Shown one piece after another: positions 1 through 7,097 of a stretch of 64,000 nucleotides of DNA. Location: contig CAZRML010000020.1 of NCBI GenBank assembly GCA_964601205.1, forward strand, positions 62,001 to 126,000, written 5' to 3'. Positions within the stretch are counted from its first letter, which is position 1; each line of letters opens with the position of its first letter. Both the position numbers and the translations under genes were made by a program. The notes under the pieces are model-generated. The model had not been told where the DNA came from. It saw only the letters and a list, made by a program, of their open reading frames with translations, and ran no database searches. This DNA comes from JAQVEM01 sp964601205 (lineage in GTDB: Bacteria; Actinomycetota; Humimicrobiia; Humimicrobiales; Humimicrobiaceae).

Positions 1-1
1 A

Positions 2-256
2 AAGGATAATGACAGGGCTGTTCTGGTAGGAGAGAGGAGTTTTGGTAAAGGTCTGGTACAGGCACTTTATGAACTTTCGGATGGCTCGGGGGTTAAATTT
101 ACCACCGCTGAATATTTTTTACCATCCGGGGTTTCAGTTGAAGGAGTGGGAATAAGGCCCGATATAGTGATAGAGCTTGAGCTGGATGCCGAGGAAGATG
201 TCCAGTTAAATAGAGCCATAGAAGAGATGGAACTTATATTAAGTGGCAATAAATGA
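2..256 (+). CDS. C-terminal processing peptidase (S41), 3' end only
   Basis: The reading frame is open from the window edge and gives the last 84 residues of a carboxy-terminal processing protease, a periplasmic or extracytoplasmic serine protease with a Ser/Lys dyad. The segment GERSFGKGLVQ near residues 10-20 carries the catalytic lysine region of the family, and the following LPSGVSVEGVGIRPDI matches the conserved C-terminal part of the S41 fold. The catalytic serine and any PDZ domain lie outside the window. The stop TGA (254-256) overlaps the smpB start codon (253-255), so the two genes are translationally coupled. The family assignment is firm; the subtype is not decidable from this piece. 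Confidence 0.9.
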   Translation, partial: KDNDRAVLVGERSFGKGLVQALYELSDGSGVKFTTAEYFLPSGVSVEGVGIRPDIVIELELDAEEDVQLNRAIEEMELILSGNK

Positions 257-735
257 GTAAACCAAAAAAGAAAAAAGATTCTGAAGAAGATAAGAAAATA
301 ATTGCTCAAAATAAGAAAGCCTTAAGGGATTTTTTTATTTTAGATACTTACGAAGCCGGGATAGAACTGCAGGGATGTGAGGTAAAATCCATTCGTAATC
401 ACAGGATAAATCTAAAGGATAGTTATAGCCGGATAAAAAAAAACCAGTTATTTCTTTATAATATGCATATATCACCCTACGATAAAAGCAGGGTCTCGGA
501 AATAGACCCCACCCGCACGAGAAGACTTCTCATGCACAGAAAAGAAATAGACAGGATAGAAGGAAAGTTAACTGACAGAAGCCTGACACTGGTGCCATTA
601 AAAGTATATTTTAAGAAAAATAGGGTCAAAGTTGAGCTTGCCCTGGTAAAAGGAAAATTAAAAAGAGATAAGCGCAGAGATATACAGAAAAAAGAGCAGG
701 AGATTGAAATAAAAAGGGCTTTGAAAAATTATTAA
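253..735 (+). CDS. smpB: SsrA-binding protein SmpB
   Basis: A 160-residue protein with the SmpB core: KKALRDFFILDTYEAGIELQGCEVKS near residues 22-47, then RINLKDSY and the basic C-terminal tail (LKRDKRRDIQKKEQEIE) that forms a helix in the ribosomal decoding centre. SmpB binds tmRNA and brings it to ribosomes stalled on mRNAs without a stop codon. Its RNA partner, ssrA, lies 52 bases downstream, the commonest arrangement in bacteria. The start ATG overlaps the stop of the upstream protease gene; no strong Shine-Dalgarno sequence is visible, which fits coupling. The N-terminus is extended by about 20 charged residues, which is ordinary. Confidence 0.97.
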   Translation: MSKPKKKKDSEEDKKIIAQNKKALRDFFILDTYEAGIELQGCEVKSIRNHRINLKDSYSRIKKNQLFLYNMHISPYDKSRVSEIDPTRTRRLLMHRKEIDRIEGKLTDRSLTLVPLKVYFKKNRVKVELALVKGKLKRDKRRDIQKKEQEIEIKRALKNY

Positions 736-787
736 TTTTAGTATAATATACAACCGGTGTTTAGAAGGATGCCTTCCCTGAGTTTAT

Positions 788-1140
788 GGGGGCGATCCGG
801 GTTCGACGGTGATAGGTTGAGCTTAAATTGCAAGTCGAGTATCAGAACTCGTAAATAACTGAAATAAACATAAACGCTAATGATAATGAATTAGCCTTAG
901 CAGCTTAATATAAAGTTGCTACGTCTACGGAAAGTTTCCTGTGCTTTTCGATAGGCGCCGTTTAGCAGGATACCCTGATATGGCCCGCCTGCGGTAATAT
1001 CAGGGGAAACATTACGCGGGCTGGCTTTTTTAATCGTGTCCACACGAGTAAAAAAGTGAGATTTAAAATATGGACTAAACTTGTAGATATTTAAGTGGCG
1101 ATATCTCCGGACGCGGGTTCGATTCCCGCCGCCTCCACCA
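788..1140 (+). ncRNA. ssrA: tmRNA (ssrA), one-piece, tag ANDNELALAA
   Basis: The 5' end GGGGGCG (788-794) pairs with CGCCTCC (1130-1136), followed by A and an encoded CCA (1138-1140), making the tRNA-like acceptor stem. GGTTCGATTCCC near 1116-1127 is the T-arm. The tag reading frame runs GCT (876-878) to TAA (906-908) and reads ANDNELALAA; the LALAA ending is the degradation signal recognised by ClpXP, both of whose subunits are encoded in this window. The resume codon is taken as the GCT at 876 by comparison with known tags and is not proven. Length 353 bases is normal for a one-piece tmRNA. It lies just downstream of smpB. Confidence 0.95.
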
Positions 1141-1518
1141 TATTAACACCCGGAAATCCCATGGGTTCCATATGTTTTAGAATTAACCTTTGTGGGCTGA
1201 AAGTCCCAACTTTCATTCTGCTTGTGATCTACTTCGCCTACAGGGGGGAAAGAAAGGCATAAAAAGGCCCTTGACAAAATGAACGTGCAGGATTTATAAA
1301 CTTTTTTGCGTGAAAAGAAATGTTCACCTATGTCTGTTGCCTCAGGGCAGGTTCTATTAAATTGAGTTTTAAATAAAAAACTTGCCAGACTGTAAAGACT
1401 ATATCTTTTTTAATTATAAAAGCAGATAATTTGATTTTGTTTGTATTTACTGTAATTAAATAATATTATTTTTTTAATAAAATCGTTAAATTATTTATGC
1501 AGGGAAAGGAGAGATAAA
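1141..1518. other. Gap after ssrA, 378 bases, no confident gene
   Basis: The stretch is mostly AT-rich. It holds a possible 33-codon reading frame at 1161-1262 with a hydrophobic segment (FILLVIYFAY) and a basic end, but without a good ribosome site, and a promoter-like pair at 1271-1300. No copy of the ssrA 3' end, and so no integration site footprint, is seen. Confidence 0.5.
1271..1300 (+). promoter_or_regulatory. Putative sigma-70-type promoter upstream of the SDR gene
   Basis: TTGACA (1271-1276) and TATAAA (1295-1300) are separated by 18 bases. It lies about 220 bases before the dehydrogenase gene at 1519, leaving a long AT-rich leader. The match is good but unsupported by other evidence. 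Confidence 0.45.
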
Positions 1519-2277
1519 ATGAAACTTAAAGACAAAGTGGCAATAGTGACCGGAGCAGCTTCTGGAATGGGAGAAGCTATAGCCCTTCTATTTGCCAGGG
1601 AAGGGGCTAAGGTTATAGTATCTGATATTAATTTAAAAGGGGCCGAAAGGGTAGTCCAGGAAATAAAAGATGGTGGTGGAGAGGCTACAGCCATATTGAC
1701 TGATGTTTCTAAGCAAGAGGATGTAGATAAAATGATAGAGGCTGTAGTAAGCAATTATGGCACTTTAGATATACTGGTAAATAATGCAGGTATAATGGAT
1801 AATTTCATGCCTGCCGGGGAAGTTTCTGACAGGTTATGGGATAAAGTATTTGCAGTAAATGTAAAGGGTCCCATGATGGCCATCAGAAAAGCTCTGGGAA
1901 TTTTTGCAGATAAGGAAAGCGGCAATATTATAAATATTGCTTCCCTGGGTGGAATCAGGGGAAGCAGGGCAGGCGCTGCTTATACTGCTTCAAAACATGC
2001 AATAGTAGGTTTAACTAAAAATGTTGGGTTCCAGTACGCTAAAAAGGGTATTAGATGCAATGCTATAGCTCCGGGAGCAGTAGAGACCAGTATCGGGGAT
2101 ACAATAACTGAACCAAGCCAATTCGGAATGGAAAGAGCCACCCTGGGCCAGAACCTTAACCCCAGGGCTGGAAAATCTGAAGAAATTGCTGCCGTAGCAT
2201 TATTTCTAGCCAGTCAGGACTCCAGCTTTGTAAATGGAGCAGTAGTTATTGCAGATGGCGGTTGGGGCGCTTATTAG
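1519..2277 (+). CDS. Short-chain dehydrogenase/reductase (FabG-like)
   Basis: A 252-residue classical SDR. Visible are the cofactor motif TGAASGMG (residues 11-18), NNAG (88-91), the catalytic Ser142, Tyr155 and Lys159 (YTASK), and the GG near the C-terminus. An aspartate after the second strand (SDIN, about residue 36) favours NAD(H) over NADP(H). The family reduces or oxidises carbonyl/hydroxyl groups on many substrates, so the substrate cannot be given; sequence style is that of 3-oxoacyl-ACP reductase-like enzymes. AAAGGAGA lies 7-14 bases before the ATG. It is a single gene with its own promoter candidate, followed by a convergent minus-strand pair. Confidence 0.9.
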   Translation: MKLKDKVAIVTGAASGMGEAIALLFAREGAKVIVSDINLKGAERVVQEIKDGGGEATAILTDVSKQEDVDKMIEAVVSNYGTLDILVNNAGIMDNFMPAGEVSDRLWDKVFAVNVKGPMMAIRKALGIFADKESGNIINIASLGGIRGSRAGAAYTASKHAIVGLTKNVGFQYAKKGIRCNAIAPGAVETSIGDTITEPSQFGMERATLGQNLNPRAGKSEEIAAVALFLASQDSSFVNGAVVIADGGWGAY

Positions 2278-2344
2278 AAAATGTAGATTACAGAAGCTTT
2301 AAAGTTTCTGGAGGATAATTAAGCTGGATAGGAACAGGCTGCAT

Positions 2345-3079
2345 TTAAGATATAATAATTTTCTGCAGGGTATCTGCATTTTCTACTGCATAGCCGTGAA
2401 CGTCATTGTTAAAAAATACATATAGGTCATACCCTTTTTTATGGTATTTAAGCGCTATCTCTGAAAAATTTTTTAGTTCTTCGTCTGTATATCTGGATGA
2501 GTACAGAGTTTTGCTGCCGTGCATTCTTATATAGCATACCTTTCCCGTAGCAACGTCATAAAAAGGAAAATCAGGTGAAGAATTAATTACTATTCCGCAG
2601 TTATTATTATCCAGGAGTTCAAATATTTCATTATCAAACCAGGAGTCGTGCCTGAATTCAAAGACATATCTGTATTTATCCGGCAGAAGAGATAAAAATT
2701 TTTTTAATTTATTCTTATCTCTGTGCTGATTACCCGGCAGTTGGAATAAAAAAATTCCAAGCTTTTTACCGAGCTCTGTGGAATGGTCGATCAGCCTTTT
2801 AACAGCATCATCACAATCATTTAATTTTTTAAGGTGAGTTATATACCTTGAAGCTTTAACAGAAAAGATAAAATTATCCGGGGTACTATAGTTCCAGTTC
2901 CGGAAGGTGTTTTTCCCGGGGAGCTGGTAAAAAGTATTGTTTATCTCAACTGAATTAAATTTTTTTGAATAATAATTAAGCCATTCTTTCTGAGACAATT
3001 CTTCAGGATAAAACTTTTTTTTCCAGCTTTTATAATTCCATCCCGATGTTCCTATAAAAATTTTTTGTTTATGACCCAT
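2345..3079 (-). CDS. DUF72 (YecE-like) protein
   Basis: A 244-residue DUF72 protein. The N-terminal IGTSGWNYKSWKKKFYPEEL and the later VFEFRHDSWF and YIRMHGS segments are family hallmarks. DUF72 proteins adopt a TIM-barrel resembling xylose isomerase/endonuclease IV, and no activity is established. The start is uncertain: the ATG at 3079 lies 7 bases after the upstream stop, whereas an alternative ATG at 3109 would overlap the preceding gene by 23 bases; neither has a well-spaced ribosome site. It is the second gene of a two-gene minus-strand unit with the LigD-type phosphoesterase, which suggests, but does not show, a link to nucleic acid repair. Confidence 0.85.
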   Translation of the reverse strand: MGHKQKIFIGTSGWNYKSWKKKFYPEELSQKEWLNYYSKKFNSVEINNTFYQLPGKNTFRNWNYSTPDNFIFSVKASRYITHLKKLNDCDDAVKRLIDHSTELGKKLGIFLFQLPGNQHRDKNKLKKFLSLLPDKYRYVFEFRHDSWFDNEIFELLDNNNCGIVINSSPDFPFYDVATGKVCYIRMHGSKTLYSSRYTDEELKNFSEIALKYHKKGYDLYVFFNNDVHGYAVENADTLQKIIIS

Positions 3080-3086
3080 TATCAAA

Positions 3087-3662
3087 TTATTTTTCTTCCA
3101 GGTCTTCAATAGTCTTATTGCTTAAAACCGAACGGGGCTCGTTTTTTAACGGGTTTCTACTGGAATCTGCGTATTTATCCTTCATTTTTATCATGAGCCA
3201 CCGGCGGTCGTTTTCCTGATTTTTCCCGGTTCTGATTAAGGCATATCCTCCCTTTAATTTTTCTCCATCAATAAAAATTTCCAATCTACCTTTCCGGTAA
3301 GCTTCTTCAAGAGATATGTCATCTTTGAGATTTTTATAGGTTCCATTATCCCAGACTATCACAGTTCCTGCCCCATACTGTCCGGCGGGGATTATGCCTT
3401 CAAAATCAGCATAATCAATAGGGTGGTCTTCAGTGGGTACTGCAAGTTTCTTCTGTGAAGGGTTGGTGGAAGGCCCTTTGGGGATTGCCCAGGATTTAAG
3501 AACCCCGTTTAATTCCAGCCTTAAATCATAGTGCAGGTTGCGTGCCTTATGTTTCTGGACAACGTAGATAAGATTATTGCCTCTGCCTTTCTTTACTCTG
3601 GCTTCAGGCTCAACGGTTTTTCCAAAATCTCTTTTTTGTTTGTACTTATTTAGTTCATCCAT
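3087..3662 (-). CDS. Stand-alone LigD-type 3'-phosphoesterase
   Basis: A 191-residue protein corresponding to the phosphoesterase domain of bacterial DNA ligase D, without ligase or polymerase domains. The active-site set is present: His38, His44 and Asp46 in KHKARNLHYDLRLE, and His80 in PTEDH; these sit at a constant offset of four from the known Pseudomonas LigD residues His42, Asp50 and His84. Known members trim 3'-phosphate or 3'-ribonucleotide ends before end joining. No Ku or ligase gene is nearby. It is the first gene of a minus-strand pair with DUF72. The N-terminal 25 residues are basic and may help bind DNA. Confidence 0.9.
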   Translation of the reverse strand: MDELNKYKQKRDFGKTVEPEARVKKGRGNNLIYVVQKHKARNLHYDLRLELNGVLKSWAIPKGPSTNPSQKKLAVPTEDHPIDYADFEGIIPAGQYGAGTVIVWDNGTYKNLKDDISLEEAYRKGRLEIFIDGEKLKGGYALIRTGKNQENDRRWLMIKMKDKYADSSRNPLKNEPRSVLSNKTIEDLEEK

Positions 3663-3871
3663 AGAAATAATAAAAAATGATAATGTATTTGATATAATAA
3701 TTTTTTCTATGTCTTAATTTTAGAAGCAATCAGGAATTTTAACAAGAATACAAATTTCTACAATATATTCCAGCAGTAAAAATTTTGTTAAAAGTAAAAC
3801 TTAAAAAAAGAGGGTTTATGTGATATTTTAAATACAAAGATTTTTATAAAATTTTTTATGTAATTTATTAG

Positions 3872-3909
3872 TTTCTGCCGGTCTTCTTATAGATAATTAG
3901 AAGCAGAAA
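3872..3909 (+). promoter_or_regulatory. Hairpin just before the flavin reductase gene
   Basis: TTTCTGC (3872-3878) plus TTCT (3884-3887) pair with AGAAGCAGAAA (3899-3909), giving 11 base pairs with a five-base bulge and an 11-base loop. It ends 14 bases before the start codon at 3924 and abuts the ribosome-binding region, so it could affect translation. No T-run follows, so it is not a terminator. Role inferred only from position. Confidence 0.4.
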
Positions 3910-3923
3910 GGCGAAGTAGCCTG

Positions 3924-4607
3924 ATGAAAGTTGAGCTAATTAAAAGGGTTAAGGAAACCAGGGATACATTTTCTTTTATTTTTAAGCCAGAAAGGGAAAT
4001 ATACTGGAAAGCAGGTCAGTTTGTTTTTTATAAGATACCCCGCAAAAATCCTGATAGCAGAGGTATAGAAAGGCATTTTACAATATCATCAGCACCTCAC
4101 GAGAAAAATATTATGCTTACCACCAGGATTGATTTTAAGCAGGGCAGCTCTTTTAAAAGGACTCTTTACAATCTGGAGCCGGGTAGCATTGTTGAAGCAT
4201 CTGATATCCAGGGTGATTTTATAGTTAAAAGTGAGAATAAAAAATTTGTTTTCATAGCCGGGGGTATAGGTGTTACTCCCTACCGTTCTATTCTGCTTGA
4301 TATTGCCCATAAGGGCAGGGGCCCTGATATAACCCTGCTTTACGGGAACAAAAACACGGATATTGCTTTTAAGGATGTTCTGGACGGGCTGGCAGCCAGT
4401 AATGACTGGCTGGATTTAAATTACATAATTGAGCCACGATTAATAGACAGGGATGTAATAAAAAGAAGTGTCAGTGATATCTTTAACAGTATTTATTACA
4501 TCTCAGGACCTCTAAAAATGGTAGAAATAATAGTAAAAACCCTGCTGGGAATGAATTTAAAAGAAGAGAATATGATAGTAGATTATTTCCCCGGCTACGG
4601 AGATTAA
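3924..4607 (+). CDS. FAD-binding ferredoxin-NADP reductase-type oxidoreductase
   Basis: A 227-residue protein of the ferredoxin-NADP+ reductase family. RHFTISS (residues 50-56) is the FAD-binding RxYS/T-type motif and GGIGVTP (113-119) is the NAD(P) pyrophosphate-binding motif; YISGP near residue 195 is the C-terminal NAD-binding segment. There is no [2Fe-2S] domain, so it must pass electrons to or from a separate partner or flavin. The ATG at 3924 is preceded by only a weak purine stretch and by a bulged hairpin. No partner oxygenase or ferredoxin gene is adjacent, so its physiological role is open. Confidence 0.85.
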   Translation: MKVELIKRVKETRDTFSFIFKPEREIYWKAGQFVFYKIPRKNPDSRGIERHFTISSAPHEKNIMLTTRIDFKQGSSFKRTLYNLEPGSIVEASDIQGDFIVKSENKKFVFIAGGIGVTPYRSILLDIAHKGRGPDITLLYGNKNTDIAFKDVLDGLAASNDWLDLNYIIEPRLIDRDVIKRSVSDIFNSIYYISGPLKMVEIIVKTLLGMNLKEENMIVDYFPGYGD

Positions 4608-4707
4608 ATTAACTCAATTTGAAGTAAATAAATGAAGGATAATGAAATTTATATGAACGAAATATTAATATGTTAATTTTCCACAGTTATGGGAGCCCGG
4701 CGATACA

Positions 4708-4791
4708 ATGAAACAAGAAATTAAAATCCCGCTTCCGGTAGACGTAATCCCGTTTCTTTTAAACGATAACCTCATTTCTTTTTATGGTTAA
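4708..4791 (+). other. Short open frame, possible gene remnant
   Basis: A 27-codon frame (MKQEIKIPLPVDV... ending LISFYG) lies in the 265-base gap between the flavin reductase and the sugar kinase. Its composition looks protein-like, but it has no ribosome site. It may be a decayed fragment or chance; I cannot name a family. Confidence 0.2.
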
Positions 4792-4872
4792 TGATGGAGC
4801 AGGATTTTTATAGCTACATTTGAATAAAGATGGTTGCCGGGGAAGGAGAATATTAAGGAGGAAAAATATTAT

Positions 4873-5865
4873 ATGTATGACGTAATAACAATAGGGTCAA
4901 ATACCACTGACGTATTTGTTTATACAGATAAGACCAGATCATTTTATATAAGGACGCTTAACGAAGAAGAGCACTATATATCCTATCCTGTAGGGTCAAA
5001 ATTATTGATAGATAAACTTGATTTTTATATCGGGGGCGGTGGAACCAATACCGCAGTTTGCCTTTCAAGGCTGGGATTAAAAACGGGATACATCGGTAAA
5101 CTGGCAAAAGATGTAAGGTCGATGGATATTCTGGAGAACCTGAAAAAGGAAAAAATAGATTTTCTGGGGGTTGAGGATAATTATAAAGATTACAGAACAG
5201 GCTATTCTGTTATTCTTGATAGTCTGGAGAAAAGGAGAACCGTGCTCGCCTATAAGGGAATAAATGACTTTCTTTTTTATGATGAAATTGACCTTAAAAA
5301 GATAAAAACCCGGTGGTTCTGTATGACCAGCATGATGGGGGAATCTTTTAAAACCATGGAAAAACTTTCAAGGTATGCTGTAAAAAATAATATAAAAGTA
5401 TTGTTTAACCCGAGCAATTATCTGTGTGAAAAAGGCGTGGACTTTTTAAATGAAATCATTAAAAACACCACTATTCTTGTACTTAATGAAGAGGAAGCGG
5501 ATATTCTGGTAGGTAAGAAGAGAAAATTAAACAAGCTGAAGTCCTTAAAAGAGCTTGGCCCGGGGATAGTGATAATAACTGACGGAGCCGAACCTGTCCA
5601 CTGCATGGATGATAAAAACAGGCGTTTCATATTATATCCCCCGGACGTTAAGGTGATGGAGACTACCGGCGCAGGGGACTCTTTTGCGGCATCTTTTCTG
5701 GCCGGCATTATTAAAAATAAAGGTGTTGAATATGCCCTTAAACTTGCTGCGGCAAATTCAAAATCTGTATTGCAGTACAGGGGTGCAAAGGAAAAGTTAC
5801 TTACATACGGGCAGGCAGAAAAAGAAGTTTTAAAAACAAAAATAAAAATAGAAAGGAAAGATTGA
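4873..5865 (+). CDS. PfkB-family carbohydrate kinase
   Basis: A 330-residue ribokinase/PfkB-family sugar kinase. The GGGGTNTAVCLSRLG segment near residues 58-72 is the first PfkB signature region and TTGAGDSFAASFLAG near residues 263-277 is the second, with the catalytic aspartate in GAGD. The enzyme phosphorylates a sugar or nucleoside with ATP; the substrate is not deducible. The start is set at the ATG of MYDVIT because AAGGAGG (4855-4861) stands 11 bases before it; an upstream in-frame TTG at 4834 has no such site. It is followed by a remnant of another gene and by phosphoglycerate mutase, suggesting a sugar-related region. Confidence 0.88.
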   Translation: MYDVITIGSNTTDVFVYTDKTRSFYIRTLNEEEHYISYPVGSKLLIDKLDFYIGGGGTNTAVCLSRLGLKTGYIGKLAKDVRSMDILENLKKEKIDFLGVEDNYKDYRTGYSVILDSLEKRRTVLAYKGINDFLFYDEIDLKKIKTRWFCMTSMMGESFKTMEKLSRYAVKNNIKVLFNPSNYLCEKGVDFLNEIIKNTTILVLNEEEADILVGKKRKLNKLKSLKELGPGIVIITDGAEPVHCMDDKNRRFILYPPDVKVMETTGAGDSFAASFLAGIIKNKGVEYALKLAAANSKSVLQYRGAKEKLLTYGQAEKEVLKTKIKIERKD

Positions 5866-5881
5866 CCCCTTAAGTTATTAA

Positions 5882-5998
5882 AATTTCACGGAATGGTTGT
5901 ATGAACATAGATTTAATATCCCCGGAGCAGCAGGAAATAATGCTAATAGTGTGCTAAGGGCCATTGTTGCTGCACAGGTATTTAATTTAATAGAATAA
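5882..5998 (+). pseudogene. Protein-like C-terminal remnant, unknown gene
   Basis: An open stretch of 38 codons, bounded upstream by an in-frame TAA (5879-5881) and downstream by TAA (5996-5998), lacks any start codon. It encodes a protein-like sequence with FTEWLYEHRF and then PGAAGNNANSVLRAIVAAQ, ending NLIE. The Gly/Asn turn followed by a long amphipathic helix is the way Gfo/Idh/MocA sugar oxidoreductases commonly end, so it may be the last part of such a gene lost by deletion. That family guess is weak. Chance is also possible at this length. Confidence 0.35.
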
Positions 5999-6042
5999 CT
6001 GGTTGCTGCGGCCGATAAAGTTAACGGATGAAGGAGTATTTT

Positions 6043-6783
6043 ATGTACAGGGTTGTATTTATAAGGCACGGGCAGAGTATCTGGAACAAAGAGAAAATTT
6101 TTACCGGATGGTCTGACGTTGACCTGACCCCCGCGGGTATAAAAGAGGCAAGAAAGGCGGCCTCTATTTTAAAAAAAGAAGGACTATATTTTGATATTGC
6201 CTTCACTTCCTATCTTAAGAAAGCAATAAGGACACTGTGGACAATCCTTGAACGGATGGACCTGATGTGGATACCGGTAAGGAAGAGCTGGAGGTTGAAT
6301 GAGAGGCATTACGGGGCACTCCAGGGCCTCAGCAAGCCGGAGACTGCCAGGAAATATGGAAAAAATAAAGTCATGATGTGGCGGAGAAGCTACGATGTAA
6401 GACCCCCTGCCCTGGATGTTAAAGACAGCCGGTACCCGGGTAACGATATTAAATACAGAAATGTGGATAAAAGTTTACTTCCTGTTACCGAGAGCCTGAG
6501 AGATGTTCAGGAAAGATTAATTCCTTACTGGGCAGGTGATATTATATCCGAAGTAAAAAAAGGGAAAAAGGTGCTGGTAGCGGCTCATGGAAACAGCCTG
6601 AGGGCTCTGGTTAAATATCTGGATAATATATCTGACGAGGATGTTATTAATCTTAATATCCCTACGGGGATACCTTTTGCTTATGAATTTGATTCTGACC
6701 TCAATGTCGCCGGACATTATTACTATGGTGACCCGGAAGGGGCAGAAAAGAAAATTAAAAGTGTCGCAGGAGAGCTGGATTGA
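6043..6783 (+). CDS. gpmA: 2,3-bisphosphoglycerate-dependent phosphoglycerate mutase
   Basis: A 246-residue histidine-phosphatase-fold enzyme that interconverts 3- and 2-phosphoglycerate in glycolysis and gluconeogenesis. RHGQS (residues 8-12) holds the phosphorylated His9; TGWSDVDLTPAG, LNERHYGALQG and AAHGNSLRALVKYL carry the substrate-binding and second-histidine segments specific to the dPGM type; NIPTGIPFAYE follows. The start is the ATG at 6043, six bases after AAGGAG (6031-6036); an upstream ATG at 6028 lacks a site. Length is typical (about 230-250). No other glycolytic gene is adjacent apart from the PfkB kinase. Confidence 0.95.
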   Translation: MYRVVFIRHGQSIWNKEKIFTGWSDVDLTPAGIKEARKAASILKKEGLYFDIAFTSYLKKAIRTLWTILERMDLMWIPVRKSWRLNERHYGALQGLSKPETARKYGKNKVMMWRRSYDVRPPALDVKDSRYPGNDIKYRNVDKSLLPVTESLRDVQERLIPYWAGDIISEVKKGKKVLVAAHGNSLRALVKYLDNISDEDVINLNIPTGIPFAYEFDSDLNVAGHYYYGDPEGAEKKIKSVAGELD

Positions 6784-7097
6784 CTGCGCAGGATGAGAAA
6801 GTTGTAGATAGATATTGTTATTTCCGGACTGGCAGATAGCACATACCTTTTATAAATCATTCTCTTGTTGATTATCAAAGAGTGATAATAAGTAAACGCG
6901 GGAAAAGATTAAAAATAAAAAAAGGAGTATTAAATCTTACCTTAAAACTATGGATTATAAAAAAGATTCAAATTATAATTGGATGAGTATTTAAAAGGCG
7001 CAGAGTCATCTTTTTTAAATATTAGAGCCATTATTTAGTTATTAACATGAAATTTTTTTTAAATGTTTTTTATTGGTCTAAAAAAGGAGTAAAAATA
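6784..7097. other. Gap before ilvD, 314 bases
   Basis: AT-rich, with one perfect inverted repeat (6871-6889) and a Shine-Dalgarno-like AAAGGAG (6921-6927) not followed by a convincing gene; a 14-codon frame starting at 6950 is too far from it. No T-box specifier or AGGGTGG-type T-box sequence is seen, so branched-chain amino acid control of that kind is not supported. Confidence 0.5.
6871..6889. promoter_or_regulatory. Inverted repeat upstream of ilvD (operator or hairpin)
   Basis: ATTATCA (6871-6877) and TGATAAT (6883-6889) are perfect complements around AAGAG. This 19-base dyad lies about 210 bases before the IlvD-family gene and about 90 bases after gpmA. It could be an operator for a dimeric regulator; without a T-run it is a poor terminator. 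Confidence 0.35.

Noticed and set aside
1116..1518. Integrative element attached at the 3' end of ssrA
   Set aside because: No repeat of the ssrA 3' end, no integrase and no mobile gene lie in the following 60 kb.
6784..7097. T-box leader before ilvD (and before valS and leuS)
   Set aside because: No AGGGTGGNACCGCG-like sequence or specifier stem is seen at any of the three places.
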